From positions 1-64,000 of the IMG/VR virus record IMGVR_UViG_3300035703_000077: a DNA stretch of 64,000 nt; one strand, written 5' to 3'. Source of the stretch: a virus. Below are positions 45,201-54,381 of the stretch, piece after piece. The first letter of the stretch is position 1. Each line of letters begins with the position of its first letter. Position numbers and translations under genes: made by a program. The notes under the pieces were generated by a model. The model worked only from the letters and a program-made list of their open reading frames with translations, had not been told where the DNA came from and did no database searches.

Positions 45201-47381
45201 TATATTCCTACCAATATCTATATTTGATCTTGGTTGTATATTTTCAACTTTGGTTGTTCCCAAAACTTCAATATTACTTGGTCCGTCATAACCAAATGCA
45301 GTTTTATATATAGAGTCTACTTTTACATTTATTACATTTGGTGTTAATGTAAAAATTGGATTTCTAACTACTATACCATTTAATTTATAATAAACTTGTG
45401 TTTCATATAAAGTTCCATTAACTTTATAAATTATGGTATATGTAACATTTTGCTCTCTAGTTAAAAACGAAGTTATTTGATTTGGTATTGCTAAAAAATT
45501 TACATTAGAGTTACTCCAGAATTCAGGAGATTGGAAATTTAATCTTACACTACTAAATTGTACATTATCTACATAATATTGATTGTCCAATAGTAAATTT
45601 TTTGGAACTTTATTGATCCAATTTAATGTAGTAATACTACCGTTTTGATTTATAATTCTACCAAATAATGATATTGGGTTTGTTCTATCCCATAACCCAA
45701 AAGTTTCTATACCAGCCGGTAACGGCGATGTATCTGTTATTCTTATTATATTATTTGTGGTTTCATCAATATAATATGGAACTGTAATAATGCCAGATTG
45801 ATCTTTTGTATTTTGATTTGGTATTAACGGTGAATTGATTGTATCAAAATCAAAGTAAAATTCAACTTTATCTGTTTTTTGAGGTGATAGTGCTTGTGAT
45901 AAACGTAAATTTACAGGAAATGTTATAGAACCATCGGCTGACTTAAATATTAATAATATATTTCTATTTAGTGTATTTGTGTTTTGAGTTACAAATCCAG
46001 ATATAGTTTTTGAACCTTTCCCATTTAATTCATTTATAGTTAGCCAATTAACAGGGATATTATTTTCAAATTGTATAGCCCAATCAAACCCGTCATCTGT
46101 TATTATATTAAATGAAAAATTACCACCACTATATGGTATTAATATTTCTTGGGTACTAATTGTAAAATTTGGTGCATTATTTATATTTAAGTTTAAGTTA
46201 ACTGTATTTCCATTTATTAATTCAAATGTCTGTGAAGTTTCACCCAAATTATTTACATTTGGTAAATTGTAATAAGGTGTAAATTTAACTTTTAAATCAA
46301 TGAATTTTTTTAACTGGTCTGGTTTATTTATTTTTAAAATTTTACTACCATTTAAAATTTCATTGGTTTGTGTTTTAATTTCACTTACTTGTGATATTAT
46401 TTCTTCAGATCCATTTGAATTCACCCCAAATATTTGATATTTTACATTAGTTGAATTTTTACAATTATAATTTATATCTATAATAGATTGATCTAAATTA
46501 TATTTTAATATCGGATTTGGTTTTGCATCTACTATTGTAATTTGAGGTACTTGTTGAGTATCTGTTTTTTGCCATAAATTAAATGACAAAGTAGAAATGC
46601 TACCATCAGTTGCGACAAAACTTTTTTCTTGTTTAATATATACATTATCAAATGGATCCCATTTTTCAATAAAAATAGCATATTCTGTATAATTGATAGG
46701 TTTATTTATTGATATTCTATAAAAGGAATCTGTTATATAGCTGTTATCACGAAACTCAATTTTTATAGACTTATCTTTTATTTCACTAAATGGTATTGAT
46801 ATTTCACGAGGACCTCGTGTGTTATTAATAGCAACCCCATCCCTGTGGATAATACCTACGTCATTACCTCTATTTGATTCAATCTTTAATCTCAAATTAC
46901 CGTTTGGAAAAACGCTGTCTGGTATGCCATCTGATACTATAAAATCACTATTATTTTGAGTAAAGCTGCCATTTGGATTTGTTATAGTTACTAATAATTT
47001 TGTATTATTAGGTATAGTAGAAATAGATGGTAATATTATATCACACTCAATTTCATTTGCCCGTACTAAATCTATAAGTGTTGGATCTTCTACTGCTACA
47101 TTAGAAACTATCTGCTCTCTTATTCCACTATTGTTATATCTAAAATATTTTACATTACTTACAGATACCAAGGAACCAAAACTAACAGATGCACCAAAAT
47201 ATACATTTTCAACATAAATTTTTACAGTTGTAGGTTGGTTTCTATTAGATAAACTATTTGGTAAAAAGTATGGAGATACTATATATGGCGTAAGTTGGTC
47301 AGCAACCCGTTCAATTGCAGCTGTTTCTGCATTTACTCGCGAAAATATATTATTTAATTGACCACTTTGTATTATTGCCAT
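42288..47381 (-). CDS. Very large tail protein with BACON-like and repeated Ig-like modules
   Basis: The 1697-residue protein is almost all beta. Residues about 397-500 form a BACON-type domain (FTISTQEILIPYSGGNFSFN, then NWLTINELNGKGSKTI and LRLSQAL). The region 620-1420 consists of repeated modules of about 110-130 residues with a common rhythm: a start like FTPNPSNINVIVDY, a middle YTTGDLVKGTYKIKKI and an end FIPVNRIAP. The C-terminal part (about 1460-1697) differs and may anchor it to the baseplate. It is probably an elongated fibre or baseplate appendage. No enzyme motif is visible. Confidence 0.7.
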   Translation of the reverse strand: MAIIQSGQLNNIFSRVNAETAAIERVADQLTPYIVSPYFLPNSLSNRNQPTTVKIYVENVYFGASVSFGSLVSVSNVKYFRYNNSGIREQIVSNVAVEDPTLIDLVRANEIECDIILPSISTIPNNTKLLVTITNPNGSFTQNNSDFIVSDGIPDSVFPNGNLRLKIESNRGNDVGIIHRDGVAINNTRGPREISIPFSEIKDKSIKIEFRDNSYITDSFYRISINKPINYTEYAIFIEKWDPFDNVYIKQEKSFVATDGSISTLSFNLWQKTDTQQVPQITIVDAKPNPILKYNLDQSIIDINYNCKNSTNVKYQIFGVNSNGSEEIISQVSEIKTQTNEILNGSKILKINKPDQLKKFIDLKVKFTPYYNLPNVNNLGETSQTFELINGNTVNLNLNINNAPNFTISTQEILIPYSGGNFSFNIITDDGFDWAIQFENNIPVNWLTINELNGKGSKTISGFVTQNTNTLNRNILLIFKSADGSITFPVNLRLSQALSPQKTDKVEFYFDFDTINSPLIPNQNTKDQSGIITVPYYIDETTNNIIRITDTSPLPAGIETFGLWDRTNPISLFGRIINQNGSITTLNWINKVPKNLLLDNQYYVDNVQFSSVRLNFQSPEFWSNSNVNFLAIPNQITSFLTREQNVTYTIIYKVNGTLYETQVYYKLNGIVVRNPIFTLTPNVINVKVDSIYKTAFGYDGPSNIEVLGTTKVENIQPRSNIDIGRNIFSIIGIEFYRNWKTPTQQRVNYVAGSNVDSLKPNIFGFSINDVFSDQALTGIVKIRYKNNIGDIRDYELIFNLYRTDVLTPSSFTINPSKKYVKVNKNFIPISTKSGTQFETFRVTVNGFEPRLNNDNFEYSFTPFEPSAGYFTITNVEFTKEESSDRIEFNGFLNSNAIPPNRQNQTFGYTQNYFEVYVYNISKPIYGKATIRYRNTNQNIPIEIEPLTETVYFEIIPDIEGEDVTPPTIPTYTIVAKPNADLLLPVDCNNSILGEILPVSISVTQTNTKNTNDVKILNFTQNSNDPKSGEFKIVNVTSDVDNLNFLFGNDNTITLQRNFLDKSYVVNVTIEYRDDNLNLNRTYTSFKINRIAPKPYVVTFTPNPSNINVIVDYTNQFNINSISTPSIKILADETDLMNNTRVPLRYTTGDLVKGTYKIKKIEGFVLTTDAPATNEIFIPENGILEKNHSIKIFVDYIDSCGASKSNVQIFIPVNRIAPRGQEVLATIKPNFIDVEVDFRRSLVQTPIPFPEILVELSEREVGSGLAPIPMQYTQNNLLNKNQFKIKKVYGNSIDSYELSSFSKFRPSVKKILQSEYGYAEIEYKDISGKEGTTTLQFYLNRIQLPQRFSKISVKTTVLRQVVIVSDNFDIIDQTYDEIKNIPILATQILPNDKVSTPLKFVKLESGKTLTDDSTYTINSIFAYEEDTNKFVDYVGFEILNNGEIRVLANQIKSNIIVKINTSYIDYYGNSGKVDIVSSIIPDVTPPIITRIEYPEGINARDYIGFNQDFDVTFESEFSTNVAIYVTNYGENYLYQRYKPDSIANFNMQDLISRFGIDTGDGDTFDFTLILVPERFENNKYKEGQYEDIVIQFNKSNIQIPRPFIINNLNNIIKPKFDFTIYKDEVAKYLNHYLHFDNEEPRLIANWERDDITFSEFEVDELGNEIPTSVNPTLVLKMYEPLPEDITVNTSIWISKQRS

Positions 47382-47428
47382 AATTCATACTATTGTTTTA
47401 CTATAATAAATATTAAATAATTTGTTTA

Positions 47429-49627
47429 TTATAATTCAAATTTACTAAAGGTTTTTTTATCTTTTAAAAAATCTGTTATAGCTTGTGTAGGCTGTTGATA
47501 CACACCCCCCTTAGTTGGATCAGTTATTTTAACTAATTCTTGCCAATCTGATTTGTAAAAAAATCCATCACCATCGGTAAAACCTTTAAAGAAAGGATAG
47601 TTACGACCCCAATTTATATACTTTAAATTTCCAGTTCCACCAAATTGTATTGGACTTGGTTTTCCAAATTCATAAACATAAAATTCTCGTGTAACGTCAT
47701 AATATCTATTTTCAAATTTACCAGTAACATAATTCAAAGACGAGTATGGAACTTTAGCTTGCGATTTCCATACTCCCATAGTTGGTATTGTTATTCTTCT
47801 AAATTTTAAAAATATATTTATATCCTTTGTTATTTTTATTTCTAGTTTAAATTTATCCGATAGTAATTCACCAGTATCCCAATTATAAAATCCCTCAAAT
47901 ACCCAATCTTCAGTTTGTGCTTGTGGAAAAAAGCCTTGTAAAGTACTTTCACTTGATATTTTTGAGCCATATAATAATACTGACTTAGAACAATTTATCC
48001 GCTTTCCACCGTCAATATCTGTAAAACTATTAGGTTGATCATTAATTGAAATTGACTTATTTTTTATTGTATAATATAATGGCCAATTTAACAGTTCAAT
48101 CTCTATTCTATTATCTTTAAATATTTCTATATTTTTTTCATCCCCCTTATTTTCATTAAAATAATAATATGGTATTAAATAATTATCGTTTGGTATATAT
48201 TTTATATTTGTGTTAACAATTGTGGGTTGATTTGGTATTATTGGCTGAATCGGTGAAATTGAAGCAAAATCTCGTTCAGAATCTGTCCAAGTGAATTCAC
48301 GTATTAATTGTTGCTTTTCTTGTTTCAAATATTCTACATAGCCATCCCATTCAGTATCATCGGTAGTATTAAATTTACGTTGAATAAAATTTAAGTCTTT
48401 TGATACATATGATTGATTTACATAATCATACTCCTTTACTTGTAATGGCTCAAGTGAAAATCCATCAAATACAATAGGTATTTTACCAGGTACTGCTAAA
48501 GCTGCATCATACTTATACAATAAATTTTTTGGTTGATTTGAATATAATGAAACTTTAACACGACCTTGCTCACGATCAAAATTTACGCGAGGTAATGGTG
48601 TTGGTGATGGTGTGACGCCAGGTGGTAATGTTGGTGTTGGTGTAGGTGTTGGTGTTGGTGGGTTTGGATCTCTTTGAGTAGGAACTGATATTGTTGGTCT
48701 AATTGTTGGTGAAGTAAACTCTTCAATATCTTCGACAAATTCAGTTTCTTCAAAATCTACTAATTTGGGTATATATACCTCCAAACTTTCTAATAGTTTA
48801 TTAAAACAAAATGTTGGAAAATCTATACTAACTTGTGATGTAGGTTTATCTTTCCCAAAGTTTGGATTAAATGTATTGTACGTGCGACCAATTAAAGAAT
48901 CTTTATCTTGAAGTTCAAATCTAACTGCATTTTTAAATGCATTAATTAAATTATTTATAATTTTATTAAACTCAAATATATTGTTTTTAAAATATTGTTT
49001 TATTATCTCATTAAAAACAGGTTCAGTGACTTGATTAATTAATAATTCTCTAATATTATCTAGTGTAATAGAATCTAAAAATGGATCAATTGCTTCAAAA
49101 ATATCTTCTTTAAATTGTTCATCATTTAAAAACGCTTGATATCTCTCATCTATAATCTGTTGGAGTGGTAAACCATCAACTCGTATTTCATCAACATCAA
49201 ATGGTAAAACTCTTATTTCAGTTCTGGACGGTGATATTTCCTGTATCCATACTCTATTAGGTTTATCTTGTGTACCAAGTCTGTTATTAACAAACATCAT
49301 TTCTACAGTAAATATTCCAATATTATAGCCAGCATCTTTTATTAATTTCTTAACGTCAATAGTATAATTTCTTCTTGATTTTTTATCAACATTTTCAATT
49401 TTTTTATAATATTGAGGTTGATTTGCTTTATTAATATATCTAACCAATCCATAATTACGTTGTGGTAGTGGATTATTACTAGCGTCATAAATTATAACAC
49501 GTATAGTATCGTGTTTAAATGATCCAAATGAAGTTTTTAAATCATACTGTTGAAATATTTCTAATTCATTTTCAGGTACAAATCTACCTTTATCTTGTAT
49601 TATGGATTTGAATTTATCTAATGACAT
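47429..49627 (-). CDS. Tail protein with Pro/Thr-rich linker
   Basis: The 732-residue protein begins MSLDKFKSIIQDKGRFVPEN, a helical N-terminal region with several hydrophobic helices (about 170-280), then a flexible linker of PT repeats (PPTPTPTPTPTLPPGVTPSP, about 322-346) and a beta-rich C-terminal half ending in KDKKTFSKFEL. The linker suggests two arms joined by a hinge, as in fibre-attachment proteins. It follows the 1572-residue PT-linker protein, and the two may assemble together. Unknown in detail. Confidence 0.65.
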   Translation of the reverse strand: MSLDKFKSIIQDKGRFVPENELEIFQQYDLKTSFGSFKHDTIRVIIYDASNNPLPQRNYGLVRYINKANQPQYYKKIENVDKKSRRNYTIDVKKLIKDAGYNIGIFTVEMMFVNNRLGTQDKPNRVWIQEISPSRTEIRVLPFDVDEIRVDGLPLQQIIDERYQAFLNDEQFKEDIFEAIDPFLDSITLDNIRELLINQVTEPVFNEIIKQYFKNNIFEFNKIINNLINAFKNAVRFELQDKDSLIGRTYNTFNPNFGKDKPTSQVSIDFPTFCFNKLLESLEVYIPKLVDFEETEFVEDIEEFTSPTIRPTISVPTQRDPNPPTPTPTPTPTLPPGVTPSPTPLPRVNFDREQGRVKVSLYSNQPKNLLYKYDAALAVPGKIPIVFDGFSLEPLQVKEYDYVNQSYVSKDLNFIQRKFNTTDDTEWDGYVEYLKQEKQQLIREFTWTDSERDFASISPIQPIIPNQPTIVNTNIKYIPNDNYLIPYYYFNENKGDEKNIEIFKDNRIEIELLNWPLYYTIKNKSISINDQPNSFTDIDGGKRINCSKSVLLYGSKISSESTLQGFFPQAQTEDWVFEGFYNWDTGELLSDKFKLEIKITKDINIFLKFRRITIPTMGVWKSQAKVPYSSLNYVTGKFENRYYDVTREFYVYEFGKPSPIQFGGTGNLKYINWGRNYPFFKGFTDGDGFFYKSDWQELVKITDPTKGGVYQQPTQAITDFLKDKKTFSKFEL

Positions 49628-49661
49628 ATTTATAAATATTTTTTTATTATTTATTAACTAA

Positions 49662-52600
49662 TTAACTCCATTTAGTTTGTATACTTGCATCACCACTTAC
49701 AATATATACAGTACCTCGAACTGCTTGTATCCTATGAGCACCAGTTTCATTTTGACGTTTTGGTTTTACTAGAGTAGTTCGTTTTCTGTCACCATCTATG
49801 TAAGAAATAGTCCAAGTATCAGCATCATCACTAACTATAAAATACGTTTCAATAAATGCATTTTGAATATATAATGTATATGCCTCTCCTGTTGAAGCTG
49901 GAGTTATAGTTCCTTGCTGTGTTCCTACTATTATAACTCCATTTTTCGTTGCATCGAAATCAAATGATTCAAATGAATTTAAAGTTTTTACAATTATTCT
50001 ATTATCTGGTGTTAAATATTCAAATGTAAATGGATAATTGAATATGGTATTAGATAATGCATTGTATCTAACTATATTTGGATCTGTGCCACCTGTTCCA
50101 ATATTACTTAAATCATTTAATTGAGTTATTTGTATAGACTTTGTTTCTGTTCCATACTTTAATACAAGAGTAGCAGACCTGTTAGCAAGTGTTGTATTGG
50201 CTTGTATTTGCACTGGAACTTTTAATGTACCATTGCCAGATATAGGTGTAGGTTTAACCCACGTTTCATTAGATTCTAATGTCCATATTAAATTTGGATT
50301 ATTTGTCAATATATCAACTTCAAATGTAATTCCTTTTGATGATACTGCATTGATTGATGAATCAGTTTTAAATTCAACTGTTGTGGCAATATTTGATAAT
50401 TGGTTAATAGTTAATGTAGATGGAATTGGTGTTCCATCAGTTGCGCTAACAGTCAAAATACCATCACGTGAATTTAAAGTATTATTTGGAAGTATTTTCA
50501 ATTCTATTGCTTGGTTACCTTTACCATTTCTGGTATTTGCCTCGATCCAATTAACATTAATATCTAATTTCCAACTCAAATTATTATCATTATTAGTGTC
50601 AATTGTTATGGTTCTATTTTCACCAGATCCAATTGCGTCTTTTATATTAGATGGCGTAATTTTTAACAATCGATTTGTCGTTACATTTCCTTTATTTTGA
50701 CTAATATTAATAATAGCATAGTTTGTACCAGAGTTAATATTTGCTGAATAGTTTATATTTGAAGTTGCGTCTTGAACAAAAATTCTAGCTTGTCGTATGG
50801 ATGGTGAATTTTGCAATGAACTAATATAAGATGCTATTTTAAATTTTATGTTAGAACTACCGACACCAGCAACAATTCCATTTATAGGTGTAAAACTAGT
50901 TGTAGTGTTTGTTAAATTTTGAGGTATAATCCAATCTGGTAAGCCAGCTATAATCCACCTAGTATCTGTTTTTTGAGTTATTATTTTAAAGTCTATTTCA
51001 GTTGCGTCACTTGAAACAGATTTACCATTTAAAATAGTTTTATCCACACCATTTGTATCAACTACACTAATTAACGGGTTTTGGCTAGTTCCTGTGCCAG
51101 CTCTGCCAAATAAAATCGGGTATATTTCAAATGCAGATGACCCATCCCAATTTGCATATTCTAGTGTCAAAAATAACTTTATTATTTGTCCGGTTGGAAA
51201 TTGATTAAAATGTTTAGACGGATCAATTATATAACTTTTACTTAAATTATTTGGATTCATATATTTAAACCCATCGGCATCTCCAATAATTATAGAGTTA
51301 TAGTATCTCCAATCCGTGTTAGTAAAGTTTGTATTTTGATTTTGCATAAATAGTGATGGTATCATACCATATCCCCATTCAGCAATTTTTTCTTCAATAT
51401 TCACTGGACTTATTACGTCTTGTGTTGTTCGTGGTTCAAATTTTAAACCATATTTGAAATCTAAATCGGCACCACCGCTTAATGTAATTCGAAGTTTTCT
51501 AATACTAGCATCTGATGGTAGATTACTTAAATCTATATTTATTTTGGTTTCAGGTGTGTATAATTTATACCCTCGCACTAATGCAGTGGAGTTTAAAATA
51601 GTTTGTCCCAACCCATCACGTGGGCTAATTACATATTCTTGATCTGAAACTGGTAATCCTTTAAACGTTGGATCTTCATTTATTTGTTGTTGTGATAACT
51701 GTATTGGCAATGAAGTCGTGGTTACATTCCATGGTGACGATACATCTATTACATTTATAGATAACGATGAGTCCCTATCAATATATGGGTATACATTTAA
51801 AGGTATTATATCAGGGTAATTTTCTGGAAATTGTCCCCAATCTCCAGTATTTGGATTAACATCAAAATATCCGGTACCACATAATGATGGCATTACAAAA
51901 AATCCCGTTTCAGCCAACTCTCGAATTTCACTTGCAGTTGCATTACGATAAACACCATTAAAAGCATCTTGTTTATTTGCGTAAATTCTAGTTGATTCTA
52001 AGCCCACATAGCGTGACTCCCACCCATTTGGTCTTTGATCTAATACGTTAGTCCATAATCCCCTAACTGATCTAGTTTCTATATTATTATGTATATAATA
52101 TCCAACATTTTTTATACACTCTCCCTCTCTCTTAAATACAGGTGAAAATCTACGTTTAATATTTATTGGTTCACCATTATATTCAAATTTAATTTTTTTA
52201 TTTCTAACTTGAACTGTTGGGTATGGGTCAAAGTGATTGTATGGTGGGTAACTAGGGAATACTGCATTCGGTCTATTAACCCATTCTACAGTTGAATAAC
52301 GAGGAACTTTGATCCTATATTTAGTTCCACTTGGAACATTTTGATAATTTTCTGGAATAGATTCACCATCATTTAGTATTCTATTACTTTTATTATATGG
52401 ATCAAACCAATATTTAGAAACACCATTAGAATTACGAGTTTCTATAGGTGACACAAATTCACCAATTAGGCCTGGACTTGCCCCACCCGGTAGCCTTTTG
52501 TATGGTCCTAATGGTACAATCAAGCTATCACCAGATACACTGACATCCAAATTGAACGTGGATCCACCTTCTTCTATACTAACAATTTCATATTCAACAT

Positions 52601-54380
52601 TGTTTTCTAGATTTAGTCCAAATGTTAGCCATGAATTATATAAACCCAAAGATAAATCTGTTATAAATGGATTACCACCATCTATAACTAATGTCTCTTC
52701 ACCAATAGGTGTACCTAAGTCAATCCCATTACCATTATATATTGTTTTTTTAATAGTGACTTTATAATCAAATGAAGATGCCCCATTTGTTCGTATGTAT
52801 TCACGATATTTTTTAACAAGTGGGTGACTTTCCCCTAATTCAGTTAAATCTGGTGCTAATCGAATACCAACCATTGAACCCCTACGAGTTTTAAATCTAT
52901 AAGGATCACCGAATGCACCTGGTTTATTAGCGGTAGGATTATTTTGATTTTTATACGCACTACTATCTATACCTATAATACCAAATGGTATATCTCTAAC
53001 ATTCGCAGATGCCGATTCACTTATACTTCTAAATGTGTAAAAACCTAACCAATTCATAATAGCTAAAAATGGGCTATCATTTAAACTAACTACAAAATTT
53101 TTAGGTGAACTTAAATCCCAAGTTTCAACGCCTCTATCCACTCGAATAACCGGCGATGTCCATTCGTTGGGGTAACAATCTGCACTTCGGCATACCAAAT
53201 CTCTATATGAATTATCAATATCATAATCTGTAGTTGGTTTCCACCCACCACCTGCATCTAATATTGTACTTGCTTGTTCTATTGGTAAACTAGTATCCCA
53301 TACCTCATACGAAGTGTCTTTTAGATTAAATTTTCTTAAATCAGGCACCATTGGTGAATAATTTGCCATTTTTTGTTTTAAAAATGATGTCATAACTTCA
53401 TACGAATCTGGTGCATTTGAGAATGGAATGCCTCTTAATGATTCAACTGGAGCTCCACTATTTCTACCATCAATATCACCAACTGCATATGGAGTGCATA
53501 TCCACCCTTTAACATTATTTTTAATTTGAAATATTCTAAATAATTCACTTGCGTGATTCTTGGCTACTTTTGGAAGTGTGTACCAATAGTCACGAGCTCG
53601 TCTAATTTCTGCCTCAATGGGTTCCCTCCAATTTGGCGTTTCTTTATCACGACGTGCTTCTTCTCTTCGTATTCTTTCTTCACGTGGGATATCACCTGGA
53701 GGTGGAGTTCTTGTGGGTATGGAAGTTGTAGGTGTAGTAGTTGGAGTTGGAGTTGGAGTTGGACCTGTTCCCCCACCACCGAATCCACCACCACCCCCTC
53801 CGGTGCCACCACCACCTCCTCCGGTGCCACCACCGAATCCACCACCACCACCAGCAGCTGCACCACCAGAGATTAAACTATTTAGAGAATTTATTTGACT
53901 TTGCAAAGCAGAAATCTGTGCTTTAAACGCATTAACTTGACCACTTAATTCTGCATTTCTAGATTCCGCCTCCGTTGCACGCTGAATAGCAGAATTAAAA
54001 TCACTCATTGCTTTATTTAAACGCGATGTCAAATCTTCAATTTGTTTTTGTAATGATTCACTTAATTTACCAGCTGATTCTAATTGAGCTTGTAAATCTT
54101 CAACCTGTCTCTGTAAATCTGTGACTTGAAGTCTGAATTCTTCTGATAGGATATTGGCGTTTTGAAATTGAAGTATAACATTATCAAAGTCATTTAATAG
54201 TCTATTATATTCATCCAATGTTACTAAATTAAAATCGGTAGCTTTTGGTTGTGGGATTAGTTCACTTACTTCTACATTTACTGCTTTTTTTAATTCAGTA
54301 TCATTATAAGATGGTCTTATAAGTGAAGATCCAGCTAGACCAGGTGTATTATCTCTTGTATTAAAAACTTTTTTAGCCAT
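49662..54380 (-). CDS. Giant tail protein: coiled coil, Gly-rich and PT linkers, BACON domains
   Basis: The 1572-residue protein has five parts. Residues 1-45 are an N-terminal tail. Residues about 50-170 form a long coiled coil (LQRQVEDLQAQLESAGKLSE). A Gly-rich stretch (173-207) and PT repeats (207-230) act as linkers. A large central region (240-1130) contains Trp- and Tyr-rich beta segments. Three BACON-like domains lie near 1140-1225, 1230-1328 and 1330-1423, the second with LSWKLDINVNWIEA and LTINQL. BACON domains are typical of Bacteroidota proteins and their phages and may bind glycans or mucin. It is probably a fibre or receptor-contacting baseplate protein. Confidence 0.75.
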   Translation of the reverse strand: MAKKVFNTRDNTPGLAGSSLIRPSYNDTELKKAVNVEVSELIPQPKATDFNLVTLDEYNRLLNDFDNVILQFQNANILSEEFRLQVTDLQRQVEDLQAQLESAGKLSESLQKQIEDLTSRLNKAMSDFNSAIQRATEAESRNAELSGQVNAFKAQISALQSQINSLNSLISGGAAAGGGGGFGGGTGGGGGGTGGGGGGFGGGGTGPTPTPTPTTTPTTSIPTRTPPPGDIPREERIRREEARRDKETPNWREPIEAEIRRARDYWYTLPKVAKNHASELFRIFQIKNNVKGWICTPYAVGDIDGRNSGAPVESLRGIPFSNAPDSYEVMTSFLKQKMANYSPMVPDLRKFNLKDTSYEVWDTSLPIEQASTILDAGGGWKPTTDYDIDNSYRDLVCRSADCYPNEWTSPVIRVDRGVETWDLSSPKNFVVSLNDSPFLAIMNWLGFYTFRSISESASANVRDIPFGIIGIDSSAYKNQNNPTANKPGAFGDPYRFKTRRGSMVGIRLAPDLTELGESHPLVKKYREYIRTNGASSFDYKVTIKKTIYNGNGIDLGTPIGEETLVIDGGNPFITDLSLGLYNSWLTFGLNLENNVEYEIVSIEEGGSTFNLDVSVSGDSLIVPLGPYKRLPGGASPGLIGEFVSPIETRNSNGVSKYWFDPYNKSNRILNDGESIPENYQNVPSGTKYRIKVPRYSTVEWVNRPNAVFPSYPPYNHFDPYPTVQVRNKKIKFEYNGEPINIKRRFSPVFKREGECIKNVGYYIHNNIETRSVRGLWTNVLDQRPNGWESRYVGLESTRIYANKQDAFNGVYRNATASEIRELAETGFFVMPSLCGTGYFDVNPNTGDWGQFPENYPDIIPLNVYPYIDRDSSLSINVIDVSSPWNVTTTSLPIQLSQQQINEDPTFKGLPVSDQEYVISPRDGLGQTILNSTALVRGYKLYTPETKINIDLSNLPSDASIRKLRITLSGGADLDFKYGLKFEPRTTQDVISPVNIEEKIAEWGYGMIPSLFMQNQNTNFTNTDWRYYNSIIIGDADGFKYMNPNNLSKSYIIDPSKHFNQFPTGQIIKLFLTLEYANWDGSSAFEIYPILFGRAGTGTSQNPLISVVDTNGVDKTILNGKSVSSDATEIDFKIITQKTDTRWIIAGLPDWIIPQNLTNTTTSFTPINGIVAGVGSSNIKFKIASYISSLQNSPSIRQARIFVQDATSNINYSANINSGTNYAIINISQNKGNVTTNRLLKITPSNIKDAIGSGENRTITIDTNNDNNLSWKLDINVNWIEANTRNGKGNQAIELKILPNNTLNSRDGILTVSATDGTPIPSTLTINQLSNIATTVEFKTDSSINAVSSKGITFEVDILTNNPNLIWTLESNETWVKPTPISGNGTLKVPVQIQANTTLANRSATLVLKYGTETKSIQITQLNDLSNIGTGGTDPNIVRYNALSNTIFNYPFTFEYLTPDNRIIVKTLNSFESFDFDATKNGVIIVGTQQGTITPASTGEAYTLYIQNAFIETYFIVSDDADTWTISYIDGDRKRTTLVKPKRQNETGAHRIQAVRGTVYIVSGDASIQTKWS

Positions 54381-54381
54381 T

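Noticed and set aside
53553-53926. Several overlapping Pro-, His- and Trp-rich open frames on the plus strand, and another on the minus strand
   Set aside because: They are caused by the short tandem repeats coding the Gly-rich and PT linkers of the 1572-residue tail protein, which stay open in all frames.
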